Below, piece by piece: positions 8,713 through 17,482 of a stretch of 42,187 nt of DNA. The number at the start of each line of letters is the position of its first letter. The first letter of the stretch is position 1. The notes under the pieces are model-generated. The model worked only from the letters and a program-made list of their open reading frames with translations, ran no database searches and had not been told where the DNA came from. Position numbers and translations under genes: made by a program. Source of the stretch: an uncultured Flavobacteriales bacterium (GTDB lineage Bacteria > Bacteroidota > Bacteroidia > Flavobacteriales > BACL11); NCBI GenBank assembly GCA_905612305.1, contig CAJQRK010000055.1:1-42187 (forward strand), written 5' to 3'.

Positions 8713-9306
8713 TTAATAGAATTTTAAAAAAGCAAAGAGTATAATCCAAAGTACAGTTAAAAAATGCCAATAAATAGCTGTTAATTCTAAACCTAAATAA
8801 TTACTAATTGAATATAAATTCTGCTTTGATTTAATTGTACTTATGCATAATCCAACTAGCCCACCAACAAGATGTAATAGATGAGTTAAGGTTAAAATAT
8901 ATATAAAAGAACCTGCTACATTACTTCCAGCTCCTGTTAAATAAACACCCTCATTAGTTAATTGTTGCCATCCCTTAATCTGACAGTATGAGAATAATAT
9001 TCCTAGAATTAAAACGATAAAAACTAACCCAAATATAGGTTTTCCCTTAGTAAGTCTTGGTTTGATAAAGAACAATAAAAAACTGCTTAGAATAATTATA
9101 GCAGTACTTATTACAAAATAACCAACATCAAAGCTTACATAATACCAGTCTATTGTAAAAACTGGCAGAATAATTTCTTGCCAATTTCCAACATCAGCCT
9201 TTTCGACTATAAATGCAGATAACATGCTGGCAAAAAACATTGAAATAGCAGCTAATGCGACCCATAAAAGCTGTTTTTTAACTGTATGTCTTAAGGCTAT
9301 ATCCAT
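8713..9306 (-). CDS. Cytochrome c oxidase subunit III (first copy)
   Basis: 197 residues with five predicted membrane helices and subunit III signatures THLLHLVGG and YWHFLTVLWIILF. It diverges from the 222-residue copy next to it: the N-terminal half is shorter and the loop sequence differs. Two consecutive subunit III genes are common in Bacteroidota oxidase operons. It starts 1 nt after the coxA stop, so the two are tightly coupled. Confidence 0.9.
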   Translation of the reverse strand: MDIALRHTVKKQLLWVALAAISMFFASMLSAFIVEKADVGNWQEIILPVFTIDWYYVSFDVGYFVISTAIIILSSFLLFFIKPRLTKGKPIFGLVFIVLILGILFSYCQIKGWQQLTNEGVYLTGAGSNVAGSFIYILTLTHLLHLVGGLVGLCISTIKSKQNLYSISNYLGLELTAIYWHFLTVLWIILFAFLKFY

Positions 9307-9307
9307 A

Positions 9308-11059
9308 TTAATGCTCTACTTCTCCCTCTTTTAATGGCTCAGTTTGTAAAATAAAATCTTCATCAGCGCCTGGCTTTGAATAATCGTATGCCCAACGCGT
9401 GACAACTGGTAATTCCCCAGGCCAATTTCCATGTATTCTTTCAATAGGAGTAGTCCATTCTAAAGTGTTTGACTTCCATGGGTTTTGAGTTGCTTTTGTT
9501 CCTTTAAATATACTATAAAAGAAATTAAAGAGGAAAATTGTTTGGAATATAGCTCCGGCTAATGCAAAGAAAGTAATAATGCTATTTATGTCACTTAACC
9601 CGTCAAACATTGGAAAGGCGCTATTGGTATAATATCTCCTTGGTAAACCCGCTAATCCTAAAAAGTGCATTGGGAAAAACACACCATAAGCACAAATAAA
9701 TGTCCCCCAAAAATGAATATATCCTAAATTCTTATTCATCATCTTACCATACATTTTTGGAAACCAATGATACACTCCAGCAAACATCCCGTATATAGCT
9801 GAAAGACCCATAACAATATGAAAGTGCCCTACTACAAAATACGTGTCATGCACATTAATATCTAAAGCGCTATCTCCAAGAATAATTCCAGTTAACCCTC
9901 CAGTAATAAATGCTGAAACAGTACCAATAGCAAATAACATTGCTGGAGTAAAACGTATATTAGCTCTCCATAAAGTTGCTAAGTAATTAAACACTTTAAT
10001 GGCAGATGGAATTGCAATAAGTAAAGTTGTAAATGTAAATACAGACCCTAAAAAAGGATTCATCCCAGTCATAAACATATGATGCCCCCAAACAATAAAT
10101 GATAAAAATGCAATTAATAATAATGCACCAACCATTGCTTTATATCCAAAAATAGGTTTCCTAGAATTTACAGCAATAACCTCAGAAACAATACCTAGTG
10201 CCGGTAATAAAATAATGTAAACTTCAGGATGGCCTAAAAACCAAAACAAATGCTCAAATAAAATAGGACTTCCTCCTGCATTATGTAGGGCTTCACCATT
10301 AATAATAATATCTGAAAGATAAAAACTAGTACCAAATGATCTGTCAAATATTAATAATAATCCACAAGATAAAAGAACGGGAAACGAAAGGACGCCAAGT
10401 ATCGCTGTAATTAATAAGGCCCATACCGTAAGAGGTAACCTCTGCATAGTCATGCCTATAGTTCTTAGGTTTAATATAGTAACAATGTAATTTAATCCGC
10501 CAAGTAATGAACCAACAACAAATAAAGTGATGCTTACCAACCATAATGTCATCCCAGTGCCAGATCCAGGTATGGCCTGCGGAAGAGCGCTAAGTGGCGG
10601 GTAAATTGTCCAACCTCCTGATGCAGGGCCTGTTTCAACAAATAATGAGCTCATCAATACAACTGTAGCAAGAAAGAAGAACCAATAGGATAACATATTT
10701 AAAAATCCAGAAGCCATATCTCTAGCTCCAATTTGTAATGGAATTAAAAAATTAGCAAATGTTCCTGAAAGCCCTGCCGTTAGTACCCAAAAAACTAAAA
10801 TTGTACCATGCATAGTAACCAAGGCTAAATATTTATCAGGATTTAATACTCCATCCGGATCTAACCAATGAGATGGGAGTAAGTTATATAATATAGAGCT
10901 TTCTCCAGGGTTAGCTAATTGAACTCTAAAAATAGCAGACATGAGCATTCCAACAACTGCCATAAACATTCCGGTTATAAGAAATTGCTTTGCGATCATC
11001 TTATGATCTTGACAAAAAACATATTTAGTAATAAAGTTTTCTTTATGATGTTCCGACAT
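9308..11059 (-). CDS. coxA: Cytochrome c oxidase subunit I
   Basis: 583 residues, heme-copper oxidase catalytic subunit. All key residues of an A1-type enzyme are visible. Low-spin heme ligand His84 (LVTMHGT). CuB ligands His277 (cross-linked to Tyr281 in GHPEVY) and His326/His327 (WGHHMF). Heme ligands His412 and His414 (VGHFHIV). K-channel Lys355. D-channel Asp114 with Asn103 and Asn121, and Glu279. It reduces O2 to water and pumps protons in the inner membrane. It follows coxB by 7 nt and needs heme made through the cyoE product encoded 5 kb downstream. Confidence 0.97.
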   Translation of the reverse strand: MSEHHKENFITKYVFCQDHKMIAKQFLITGMFMAVVGMLMSAIFRVQLANPGESSILYNLLPSHWLDPDGVLNPDKYLALVTMHGTILVFWVLTAGLSGTFANFLIPLQIGARDMASGFLNMLSYWFFFLATVVLMSSLFVETGPASGGWTIYPPLSALPQAIPGSGTGMTLWLVSITLFVVGSLLGGLNYIVTILNLRTIGMTMQRLPLTVWALLITAILGVLSFPVLLSCGLLLIFDRSFGTSFYLSDIIINGEALHNAGGSPILFEHLFWFLGHPEVYIILLPALGIVSEVIAVNSRKPIFGYKAMVGALLLIAFLSFIVWGHHMFMTGMNPFLGSVFTFTTLLIAIPSAIKVFNYLATLWRANIRFTPAMLFAIGTVSAFITGGLTGIILGDSALDINVHDTYFVVGHFHIVMGLSAIYGMFAGVYHWFPKMYGKMMNKNLGYIHFWGTFICAYGVFFPMHFLGLAGLPRRYYTNSAFPMFDGLSDINSIITFFALAGAIFQTIFLFNFFYSIFKGTKATQNPWKSNTLEWTTPIERIHGNWPGELPVVTRWAYDYSKPGADEDFILQTEPLKEGEVEH

Positions 11060-11066
11060 CTTTATA

Positions 11067-12275
11067 TTAGTTTTGAGTTAATAATTTATTTTTTAAGTTT
11101 TTCTGAGAAGCATACCAAAAATCATATTCTTCTTGGGTTTCTACAACAAATTTCATTTGCATATTATAATGTGCTGATCCGCATATTTTATTACAAAGTA
11201 ATATATACTCAAATTCTTCCTCGCTTTTACCCTTTGCTAGTCTAATCCTATTAATCTCATTCATTTGTTTAATTACTTTTGGATCTTTCCTCATCTCTTC
11301 AGTAGTTTTCGTTGGAGTAAATCCAAATTGAGTAGTCATACCTGGCACACAATTCATTTGCACTCTAAAATGAGGCAAAAAAGCAGAGTGAATTACATCC
11401 TGAGAACGAAATTTTAATAATACTGGCTCATTAATTACCAAATGAACTTCTCTAGTAATTATATCATCACTTGATTGTGCTAAAACATCTGTACTGACTT
11501 CATTTAAAATGCTAGGTAATTGTTTAATATGGCCAGACAAAACATCCATTTTTTCTTGATTTGTTCTTCCATAATCATCTTTTTTTAATGGATTTCTTGA
11601 TAACGTGTCATAATCCACCTGCTTATCCTTTATCGCGATCTTCAAATATTCGTTATTTACTAACCCCAACGGATTAAATTTAGGCTCAACAAAGCGAAAG
11701 TCTGTTTTTCCTAATAACCTATCCTGACCCGCATATCGAGCCGTCCATCTAAATTGCTCTGCATAAACTTCAATTGTTGTAGTTGATTCAGAAACCTCAA
11801 CATTCATAGCATTATCCCAAGTTTTTAATCCAAAAACAATAAATACAGTAAGAATTATAGTAGGGACAACAGTCCATATAACTTCTAACTTATTGTTATG
11901 AGAGAAAAAATATGCTTTATTGGATTTTTTACCTCTGTATTTATATAGAAAATAAAATAATATAGGTGATAAAACAAAAAATACAATTAGGATTAATCCC
12001 ATTGACATTTTCATTAAAAAATCAATTTGAATACCATGAACAGAGCTTGCTGGAGGTAATAGCAGATGATCCCAAGCTACCATTTGCCAGATCACAAAAA
12101 TTAAAAATCCAAAACCTACTATTAAAAATAATACCCCTTGAGTATTATTGTCTTCATCCGTTACTTCATTAACATCCTTATTTTTTATTTCTGATAATAA
12201 TTCGCTAACCCTAAGTATCTGAACCAAAGTAGCGATTAATAAGAGTACAACTATAGCAATTAATATATTCGTCAT
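11067..12275 (-). CDS. coxB: Cytochrome c oxidase subunit II
   Basis: 402 residues. Membrane helices near 1-22, 46-68 and about 88-112/132-152, then a periplasmic cupredoxin domain. The CuA ligands are intact: His296 (VIHSAF), Cys361, Cys365, His369 and Met372 in CNKICGSAHYNM. The residue between the cysteines that is usually Glu (it bridges to the Mg/Mn site) is Lys363 here. No cytochrome c domain is fused, so an external c-type donor is expected. It is first in the cox operon, with a perfect -7 element 20 nt upstream and a CRP/FNR-like palindrome beyond it. Confidence 0.96.
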   Translation of the reverse strand: MTNILIAIVVLLLIATLVQILRVSELLSEIKNKDVNEVTDEDNNTQGVLFLIVGFGFLIFVIWQMVAWDHLLLPPASSVHGIQIDFLMKMSMGLILIVFFVLSPILFYFLYKYRGKKSNKAYFFSHNNKLEVIWTVVPTIILTVFIVFGLKTWDNAMNVEVSESTTTIEVYAEQFRWTARYAGQDRLLGKTDFRFVEPKFNPLGLVNNEYLKIAIKDKQVDYDTLSRNPLKKDDYGRTNQEKMDVLSGHIKQLPSILNEVSTDVLAQSSDDIITREVHLVINEPVLLKFRSQDVIHSAFLPHFRVQMNCVPGMTTQFGFTPTKTTEEMRKDPKVIKQMNEINRIRLAKGKSEEEFEYILLCNKICGSAHYNMQMKFVVETQEEYDFWYASQKNLKNKLLTQN

Positions 12276-12295
12276 TTTTTAGAATTTTTCGGTCG

Positions 12296-12303
12296 CAAAA
12301 ATA
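12296..12303 (-). promoter_or_regulatory. -7 promoter element of the cox operon
   Basis: Perfect TAnnTTTG (TATTTTTG on the minus strand) 20 nt before the coxB ATG, in the 140-bp gap that separates coxB from queD. It predicts a transcription start near 12291. Confidence 0.65.
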
Positions 12304-12324
12304 GAAAATACTCTCAAGGAAAAC

Positions 12325-12340
12325 TATGATTTTTATCATA
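12325..12340. promoter_or_regulatory. CRP/FNR-like operator upstream of cox promoter
   Basis: Perfect 16-bp dyad, TATGAT-tttt-ATCATA. The TGAT-N4-ATCA core matches the FNR-type half-sites (TTGAT-N4-ATCAA) except for the outermost base pair. Its centre (12332.5) is about 41.5 bp upstream of the transcription start predicted from the -7 element, the classic class II activator position. Binding by a CRP/FNR-family regulator is inference. Confidence 0.5.
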
Positions 12341-12415
12341 TTTTTCATTTACAAGCAATTTATACTAATTCTATATTAGACGCTTGGAAGCTCCCTCGAA
12401 AATGAAAGTGTTATT

Positions 12416-12856
12416 TTACTGATTATCTTCTAATTTCCATTCGGCAAATGAAGTGGCTGTTTCGGACAAAACAACCTTACATAAAATAATTCTTTTAGGC
12501 ATTTTTGATTGAATGAGGGTTGCAAAATCCATTACCAAATTTTCTGAAGTTGGCTGATAAGGCAAATAAAATACTTTTTCAAAGACTGATAAATCAATTG
12601 AGGCGTGAGGAGAATTGGCATTCAACACCAAAGAATGATCGTATTTATCAATGATTTCAGGTTTTACAATTTCTTTTAACACCGCAAAATCCATTACCAT
12701 TCCATCTTTAACATGCTCATTTTCATTCCTTACTTCCCCCTTTATGGTTACCCACAAACGATAAGAATGACCATGAATATTTTTACATAAGCCGTCATAG
12801 CCATGCAAAGCATGTGCCATTTCAAACTTAAACTCTTTAGTTATTCTAATCATCAT
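12416..12856 (-). CDS. queD: 6-carboxy-5,6,7,8-tetrahydropterin synthase (QueD/PTPS family)
   Basis: 146 residues. Zinc ligands His15 (FEMAHAL), His28 and His30 (KNIHGHSY), catalytic Cys24, and the Asp73-His74 pair (KYDHSL) are all present. QueD turns dihydroneopterin triphosphate into 6-carboxytetrahydropterin, an early step toward 7-deazaguanine and queuosine at tRNA position 34. No other que genes are in the window, so a role in another pterin pathway cannot be excluded. It overlaps the end of trhO by 11 bp and is probably cotranscribed with it. Confidence 0.9.
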   Translation of the reverse strand: MMIRITKEFKFEMAHALHGYDGLCKNIHGHSYRLWVTIKGEVRNENEHVKDGMVMDFAVLKEIVKPEIIDKYDHSLVLNANSPHASIDLSVFEKVFYLPYQPTSENLVMDFATLIQSKMPKRIILCKVVLSETATSFAEWKLEDNQ

Positions 12857-13898
12857 TTTTTAGTTTTAAATTTACTCTTTTATGGCTATAATACATCTTT
12901 TTATTATCCGTTCCTTTTCGTAATTCTTTTTGTTTTTCAGATGGTAAATTAATAATGTCTATACAATCAACTGAACAGCAATTTTCGTATTTTTCTTTAC
13001 AATTATCACATTGTAAAAACAATAAATTACAATTTGCATTTCGGCAATTTACATGTGTATCAAAAGGCTCGCCACATTGATGACAGCTACTTATCACATC
13101 ATCTGAAATTCGTTCTCCTCTTCTTTCATCAAAAACAAAGTTTTTCCCTTCAAAATTATTGGATAAGGTTTCGTTATTATTCAATTGTCGAGCATAATCA
13201 ATTATCCCTCCATGCAACTGGCTAACATCAGAAAACCCATAGTCCTTTAAATAAGCTGAAGTTTTTTCACACCTAATTCCACCCGTACAATACAACAATA
13301 TTTGATCATCTTCTTTCCCTTTTAGCATCTCTTTTACTTCTGGTAATTCCTCTTTAAAGGTTTCTACGTCTGGGCATATTGCTCCTTTAAATTTTCCAAT
13401 TTCACTTTCATAATGATTTCGCATATCAACAACTATTGCTCCATTTTCCAAAGCATCATTCCAAGCTTTTGCATCCAAATGTTTACCTACATTAGTGACA
13501 TCATACTCATCTATTTCTAAACCATCAGCAACAATTTGTTTTCTGACTTTTATAGTTAATTTGAAAAAAGAATGACCATCATCCTCCACCGCAATCTTGA
13601 AGGGCATATCTGTAAATAATATATTGCCATGAACTATATTAACAAACTCATCCCAATTATGTTCCGGAATACTCAACTGAGCATTCACTCCTTCATGCGC
13701 TAAATAAATTCTTCCTAAAACTCCTAAGTTTTTCCAGCTTTCATATAGTTCATCTCTTAAGTCACTAGTGGAATTAATAATTACATATCTGTAAAACGAA
13801 ACAGTCTTTCTTTTAAAATCCTCTTGAGCTAATAATTTTAAACCTTGCTCCTTGCTGAGCTTGTTAAACATATTTTTTTTACTACTATTCGGATCCAT
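12846..13898 (-). CDS. trhO: tRNA uridine(34) hydroxylase, rhodanese-like (TrhO/YceA family)
   Basis: 350 residues. An N-terminal acylphosphatase-like domain (about 30-125) is followed by a rhodanese domain with active-site Cys204 in YCTGGIRCEK. A C-terminal cysteine-rich tail (about 270-316, SCHQCGEP through SVDC) is typical of the longer family members. TrhO forms 5-hydroxyuridine at U34 using oxygen. A perfect -7 promoter element lies 22 nt upstream of the ATG. It is the first gene of a pair with queD and is divergent from the threonine dehydrogenase gene. Confidence 0.93.
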   Translation of the reverse strand: MDPNSSKKNMFNKLSKEQGLKLLAQEDFKRKTVSFYRYVIINSTSDLRDELYESWKNLGVLGRIYLAHEGVNAQLSIPEHNWDEFVNIVHGNILFTDMPFKIAVEDDGHSFFKLTIKVRKQIVADGLEIDEYDVTNVGKHLDAKAWNDALENGAIVVDMRNHYESEIGKFKGAICPDVETFKEELPEVKEMLKGKEDDQILLYCTGGIRCEKTSAYLKDYGFSDVSQLHGGIIDYARQLNNNETLSNNFEGKNFVFDERRGERISDDVISSCHQCGEPFDTHVNCRNANCNLLFLQCDNCKEKYENCCSVDCIDIINLPSEKQKELRKGTDNKKMYYSHKRVNLKLKNDD

Positions 13899-13920
13899 AT
13901 TTTAAACTTGAATTGTACGA

Positions 13921-13928
13921 CAAAGATA
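13921..13928 (-). promoter_or_regulatory. -7 promoter element of trhO-queD
   Basis: Perfect TAnnTTTG (TATCTTTG on the minus strand), 22 nt before the trhO ATG, within the 113-bp divergent intergenic region. Confidence 0.6.
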
Positions 13929-13986
13929 CAAATTTCTCTATTTTTATTGTAATTATAATTAGTAGGCTAAAAATAATGTTTAATGT

Positions 13987-13994
13987 TATATTTG
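13987..13994 (+). promoter_or_regulatory. -7 promoter element of tdh-cysS-QC operon
   Basis: Perfect TAnnTTTG (TATATTTG), 17 nt before the ATG at 14012. It supports that ATG over the longer upstream reading frame, whose start would lie ahead of the promoter. Confidence 0.6.
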
Positions 13995-14011
13995 TGCAAA
14001 ATATTTCACAG

Positions 14012-14971
14012 ATGAAAGAAAGAATTTTGATTATTGGTTCTTCAGGGCAAATAGGTACTGAATTAGTAATGGAGTTAAGAAAAATATACGGGGAAAACAA
14101 TGTAATTGCTTCCGATATTCGTCCTTCATCTAAAGATGTAATGAGCTCTGGTCCGTTTGAAACATTAGATATATTGGACGAGCAATTATTGAGAACTATT
14201 GTAAAAAAATACAAAGTTACGCAAGTCTATTTGTTAGCCGCCCTGCTTTCAGCAACTGCCGAAAAAAATATAGAATTAGGTTGGGAGTTAAATATGCGTT
14301 CGCACTCTCATGTATTGGATTTGGCAAAAGATGGGCTCATCAAAAAGATTTTCTGGCCTTCTTCAATTGCAGTTTTTGGGCCTACAACTCCAAAAGAAAA
14401 CACCCCGCAATATACGGTAACGGAACCCAATACTGTTTATGGAATAACCAAACAAGCTGGGGAAAGATGGAACGAATACTATTTTAATAAATTTGGAGTT
14501 GATATAAGAAGTCTGCGTTATCCAGGGTTGATTGGATGGAAAGGAGCCCCAGGTGGCGGAACTACCGATTATGCGGTAGATATTTTTCATCAAGCCATTA
14601 AATATGGGAAATATAAAAGTTTTCTTGCTGAAAATACAGTATTACCAATGATGTATATGCCAGATGCCATCCGTGCTACAATTGAACTCATGGAAGCACC
14701 TGCAAAACAGGTGAAAATTCGTTCCTCTTATAATTTATCAGGGATAAGTTTTACGCCAAAACAAATTGCTGAAAAAGTTTCAAAATATATTCCTAACTTT
14801 GAGATGACTTATAATACTGATTTCAGACAAGTTATTGCGGATTCTTGGCCATCTTCAATTGATGATAGTCATGCTAAAAAAGATTGGGATTGGGAAGCAA
14901 AATATGATTTAGAAAAAATGACTTCAGATATGATGAAAAATCTGAAAAAACAATATACAATTAGTGCATAA
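14012..14971 (+). CDS. L-threonine 3-dehydrogenase, SDR (epimerase-like) type
   Basis: 319 residues from the ATG at 14012. Extended SDR fold with the NAD-binding G9-S-S-G12-Q-I-G15 and catalytic Tyr143/Lys147 (YGITK). Beyond the generic epimerase motifs it carries the set that marks the animal and Flavobacterium threonine dehydrogenases: [45 protein letters not shown] and [11 protein letters not shown]. It oxidises threonine to 2-amino-3-ketobutyrate. The partner ligase (kbl) is not in the window. Its stop overlaps the cysS start by one base. Confidence 0.9.
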   Translation: MKERILIIGSSGQIGTELVMELRKIYGENNVIASDIRPSSKDVMSSGPFETLDILDEQLLRTIVKKYKVTQVYLLAALLSATAEKNIELGWELNMRSHSHVLDLAKDGLIKKIFWPSSIAVFGPTTPKENTPQYTVTEPNTVYGITKQAGERWNEYYFNKFGVDIRSLRYPGLIGWKGAPGGGTTDYAVDIFHQAIKYGKYKSFLAENTVLPMMYMPDAIRATIELMEAPAKQVKIRSSYNLSGISFTPKQIAEKVSKYIPNFEMTYNTDFRQVIADSWPSSIDDSHAKKDWDWEAKYDLEKMTSDMMKNLKKQYTISA

Positions 14972-16440
14972 TGAGTAGAGAAATACGCATATATAACACC
15001 CTTACAAGACAAAAAAAAATCTTTAAGCCTATTGTAAAAAATTATGTAGGGATGTATGTTTGTGGCCCTACTGTTTATGGCGATCCACATCTAGGACATG
15101 CAAGGCCAGGAATTACTTTTGATGTAGTCTTTCGTTATTTACAACATTCTGATTATAAAGTGCGATATGTGCGAAACATAACAGATGCAGGACACCTAGA
15201 AAATGATGCAGATGAAGGAGAAGATAAAATTGCCAAAAAAGCAAGACTAGAACAATTAGAGCCTATGGAAATTGTTCAATTCTACACGCTAAGTTATCAT
15301 AAGGCTATGGCGGAATTGAATTGCTTAGCCCCTTCTATTGAGCCAAGAGCAACAGGTCATATTATTGAGCAAATTGAAATGGTAAAACAAATTCTTGAAA
15401 ACGGATTTGCTTATGAAATAAATGGTTCAGTTTATTTGGATGTCAATAAATACAATGAAAAATATCCTTACGGAATACTTTCTGGAAGAAATCTGGAGGA
15501 TGCTTTGGAAGGGACAAGGGCTTTGGATGGACAATCGGAAAAGAAAAGTGGAGTTGATTTTGCAATTTGGAAGAAAGCAAATCCTGAACATATTATGAGA
15601 TGGCCTTCTCCTTGGGGAAAAGGATTCCCTGGTTGGCACATGGAATGTTCTGCTATGAGCGAGAAATATTTAGGGAAAATTTTTGATATCCATGGAGGTG
15701 GTATGGATTTAGTTTTTCCACATCATGAAGCAGAAATTGCACAAAGTAATGCCTGTAACAATTGTAATCCTGTAAACTATTGGATGCATAATAACATGAT
15801 AACTGTTGATGGAAAAAAAATGGGGAAATCACTTGGGAACTTCATTAACCTAGAGGAATTTTTTACAGGAAGTCATGCGAAATTAGAAAGAGCTTATACG
15901 CCAATGACTATTCGTTTTTTCATTTTACAAGCACATTATAGAAGCACCGTTGATTTTAGTAATGAGGCCTTACAAGCGGCAGAAAAAGGATTTAATAAAC
16001 TAATGACTGCAATGGAAACTTTGCAAAAATTATCTGCTTCAGAGAGTTCCACTTATAATGTAAATGAATTAGAGGATAAGTGTTATGCTGCAATGGATGA
16101 TGATTTTAATACGCCAATTTTAATAGCTCATTTATTTGATGGCGTAAGAATCATTAACTCGGCAAAAGATGGAAAAGAAAGTCTAAGCTCAACTGATTTA
16201 GAGAAACTGAAAAACATCTTCAATGCTTTTGTTACAGATATTTTAGGTTTTATTTCTGCTAAAGAAAATAGTGGGCACAACCTTAGCAATGAAATTATGG
16301 AATTAGTGCTAAAACTCAGAGCAAATGCTAAAACAAACAAAGATTTTGATTCTGCCGATTTAATCCGTGATGAGTTAAATAAACTGAACATACAAGTAAA
16401 AGATAGCCGGGATGGTAGTAGTTGGGAACTTAAAAAATAA
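14971..16440 (+). CDS. cysS: Cysteine--tRNA ligase
   Basis: 489 residues, class I synthetase. CGPTVYG supplies the first zinc cysteine. HLGH (near residue 40) is the HIGH motif, and KKMGKSLGN (near 284) is the KMSKS loop. The GWHMECSAM and FPHHEAE segments give the remaining zinc ligands. It charges tRNA-Cys in the cytoplasm. The ATG shares its A with the TAA of the preceding threonine dehydrogenase gene, so translation is probably coupled. Confidence 0.97.
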   Translation: MSREIRIYNTLTRQKKIFKPIVKNYVGMYVCGPTVYGDPHLGHARPGITFDVVFRYLQHSDYKVRYVRNITDAGHLENDADEGEDKIAKKARLEQLEPMEIVQFYTLSYHKAMAELNCLAPSIEPRATGHIIEQIEMVKQILENGFAYEINGSVYLDVNKYNEKYPYGILSGRNLEDALEGTRALDGQSEKKSGVDFAIWKKANPEHIMRWPSPWGKGFPGWHMECSAMSEKYLGKIFDIHGGGMDLVFPHHEAEIAQSNACNNCNPVNYWMHNNMITVDGKKMGKSLGNFINLEEFFTGSHAKLERAYTPMTIRFFILQAHYRSTVDFSNEALQAAEKGFNKLMTAMETLQKLSASESSTYNVNELEDKCYAAMDDDFNTPILIAHLFDGVRIINSAKDGKESLSSTDLEKLKNIFNAFVTDILGFISAKENSGHNLSNEIMELVLKLRANAKTNKDFDSADLIRDELNKLNIQVKDSRDGSSWELKK

Positions 16441-16444
16441 GTAA

Positions 16445-17425
16445 ATGTCGCGTAATTATTTTTTCATTTTTTTTTGTTGTTTGCTTTTTTCCTGTTCTAC
16501 AGAACCTAATCAGCAGATTAAGAAACCTGCTGCTAAGAAAAAAGCGGTGGAAGTGCCTACATTTAATGCAGATTCTGCTTATTATTTTGTGGAAAAACAA
16601 GTCAGTTTCGGCCCAAGAGTAATCAGTAGTAAGGGCTGGAAGAATTGTGCCGTTTGGTTAGAACAGAAATTTAAAACCTATACCCCAAATGTAATTGTAC
16701 AGGAGGCTCCTATCACAACTTATGACGGGAGAAATCATACTTTAAAGAATATTATTACTTCTTTTTCTGCTGATAAAAATAATAGAGTTGCTCTTTTTGC
16801 ACATTGGGATAGCAGACATGTTGCCGACCATGATACTAAAAAACAAAACTCTCCTATTTTAGGAGCAAATGATGGAGGAAGTGGAGTTGGTGTTTTGTTG
16901 GAAATGGCTCGGCAGTTCAGTATAAAAAACCCAAAAATTGGGGTGGATATTATCCTTTTTGATGCAGAAGATTATGGGCAACCTGAAAATTCTGGCTTTC
17001 CAATCATGCAAAATTCTTGGTGCTTAGGGTCACAATACTGGAGCAACAATCCCCATAAAGCAAACTACTTTGCTCGCTATGGAATTTTACTAGATATGGT
17101 TGGTGCAAAGAATGCAACTTTTAGGCATGAGGAAATTTCTTTTTATTACGGCTCAATTATTTTGCAAAAGGTTTGGCGCAAGGCAAGTCGTTTAGGTTTT
17201 GGTAATTATTTTGTATTCGAAAATGCCAAACAAATTATGGATGACCATTATTATGTAAATACGATTACAGGTATCCCCACCATTGACATTATTGAGTATG
17301 ATCCATCAACTGAAAGTAATTTTAATAAACATTGGCACACCCATAAAGATAATATGGATAATATTGATAAAAATACGTTAAATGCTGTGGGACAAACTTT
17401 GCTGGATGTAATTTATAATGAGTAA
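16445..17425 (+). CDS. M28-type glutaminyl-peptide cyclotransferase, lipoprotein
   Basis: 326 residues. A signal peptide with lipobox LFSC (Cys17) makes it a periplasm-facing lipoprotein. The M28/type II glutaminyl cyclase fold shows AHWDSR (119-124), ILGANDGGSGVG with Asp143, FDAEDYG with Glu175/Asp176, ILLDMVG, DDHYYVN and HWHTHKDNM with His298/His300. Spacing and motifs resemble the Porphyromonas and animal glutaminyl cyclases more than M28 aminopeptidases. The enzyme closes N-terminal Gln into pyroglutamate. In Bacteroidota, mature secreted proteins very often begin with Gln after signal cleavage. Starts 4 nt after cysS. It is the last gene before the accessory block. Confidence 0.85.
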   Translation: MSRNYFFIFFCCLLFSCSTEPNQQIKKPAAKKKAVEVPTFNADSAYYFVEKQVSFGPRVISSKGWKNCAVWLEQKFKTYTPNVIVQEAPITTYDGRNHTLKNIITSFSADKNNRVALFAHWDSRHVADHDTKKQNSPILGANDGGSGVGVLLEMARQFSIKNPKIGVDIILFDAEDYGQPENSGFPIMQNSWCLGSQYWSNNPHKANYFARYGILLDMVGAKNATFRHEEISFYYGSIILQKVWRKASRLGFGNYFVFENAKQIMDDHYYVNTITGIPTIDIIEYDPSTESNFNKHWHTHKDNMDNIDKNTLNAVGQTLLDVIYNE

Positions 17426-17453
17426 GGGTTCAAATCCTGCTACCCCGTCTTTT
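17417..17453 (+). repeat. tRNA 3'-end-like repeat, left copy (possible att site)
   Basis: About 37 bases that align without gaps to 24208-24244. Both have AATGAGT, then 9 mostly different bases, then a perfect 13-mer (AATCCTGCTACCC, here 17433-17445), then CTTT. The segment reads like the end of a tRNA: canonical T-loop TTCAAAT, T-stem strand CCTGC, acceptor strand TACCCCG. The 5' T-stem is decayed and no tRNA body precedes it (the glutaminyl cyclase gene ends at 17425). It is interpreted as a remnant attachment site. Confidence 0.55.
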
Positions 17454-17482
17454 TTAACTGATATAATGAATGCTAATATAGC

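Noticed and set aside
13913-14011. N-terminal extension of the threonine dehydrogenase
   Set aside because: It starts ahead of the -7 promoter element at 13987-13994, and the Rossmann fold begins right after the ATG at 14012.
13885-14214. Minus-strand 109-codon frame across the trhO/tdh divergent region
   Set aside because: It overlaps the coding start of the threonine dehydrogenase and both promoters; its composition is not protein-like.
17417-17453. An intact tRNA gene after the glutaminyl cyclase gene
   Set aside because: Only the T-loop and 3' acceptor strand are present; the preceding bases are coding sequence and no D-arm, anticodon arm or 5' acceptor strand exists. The right copy was also checked and lacks them.
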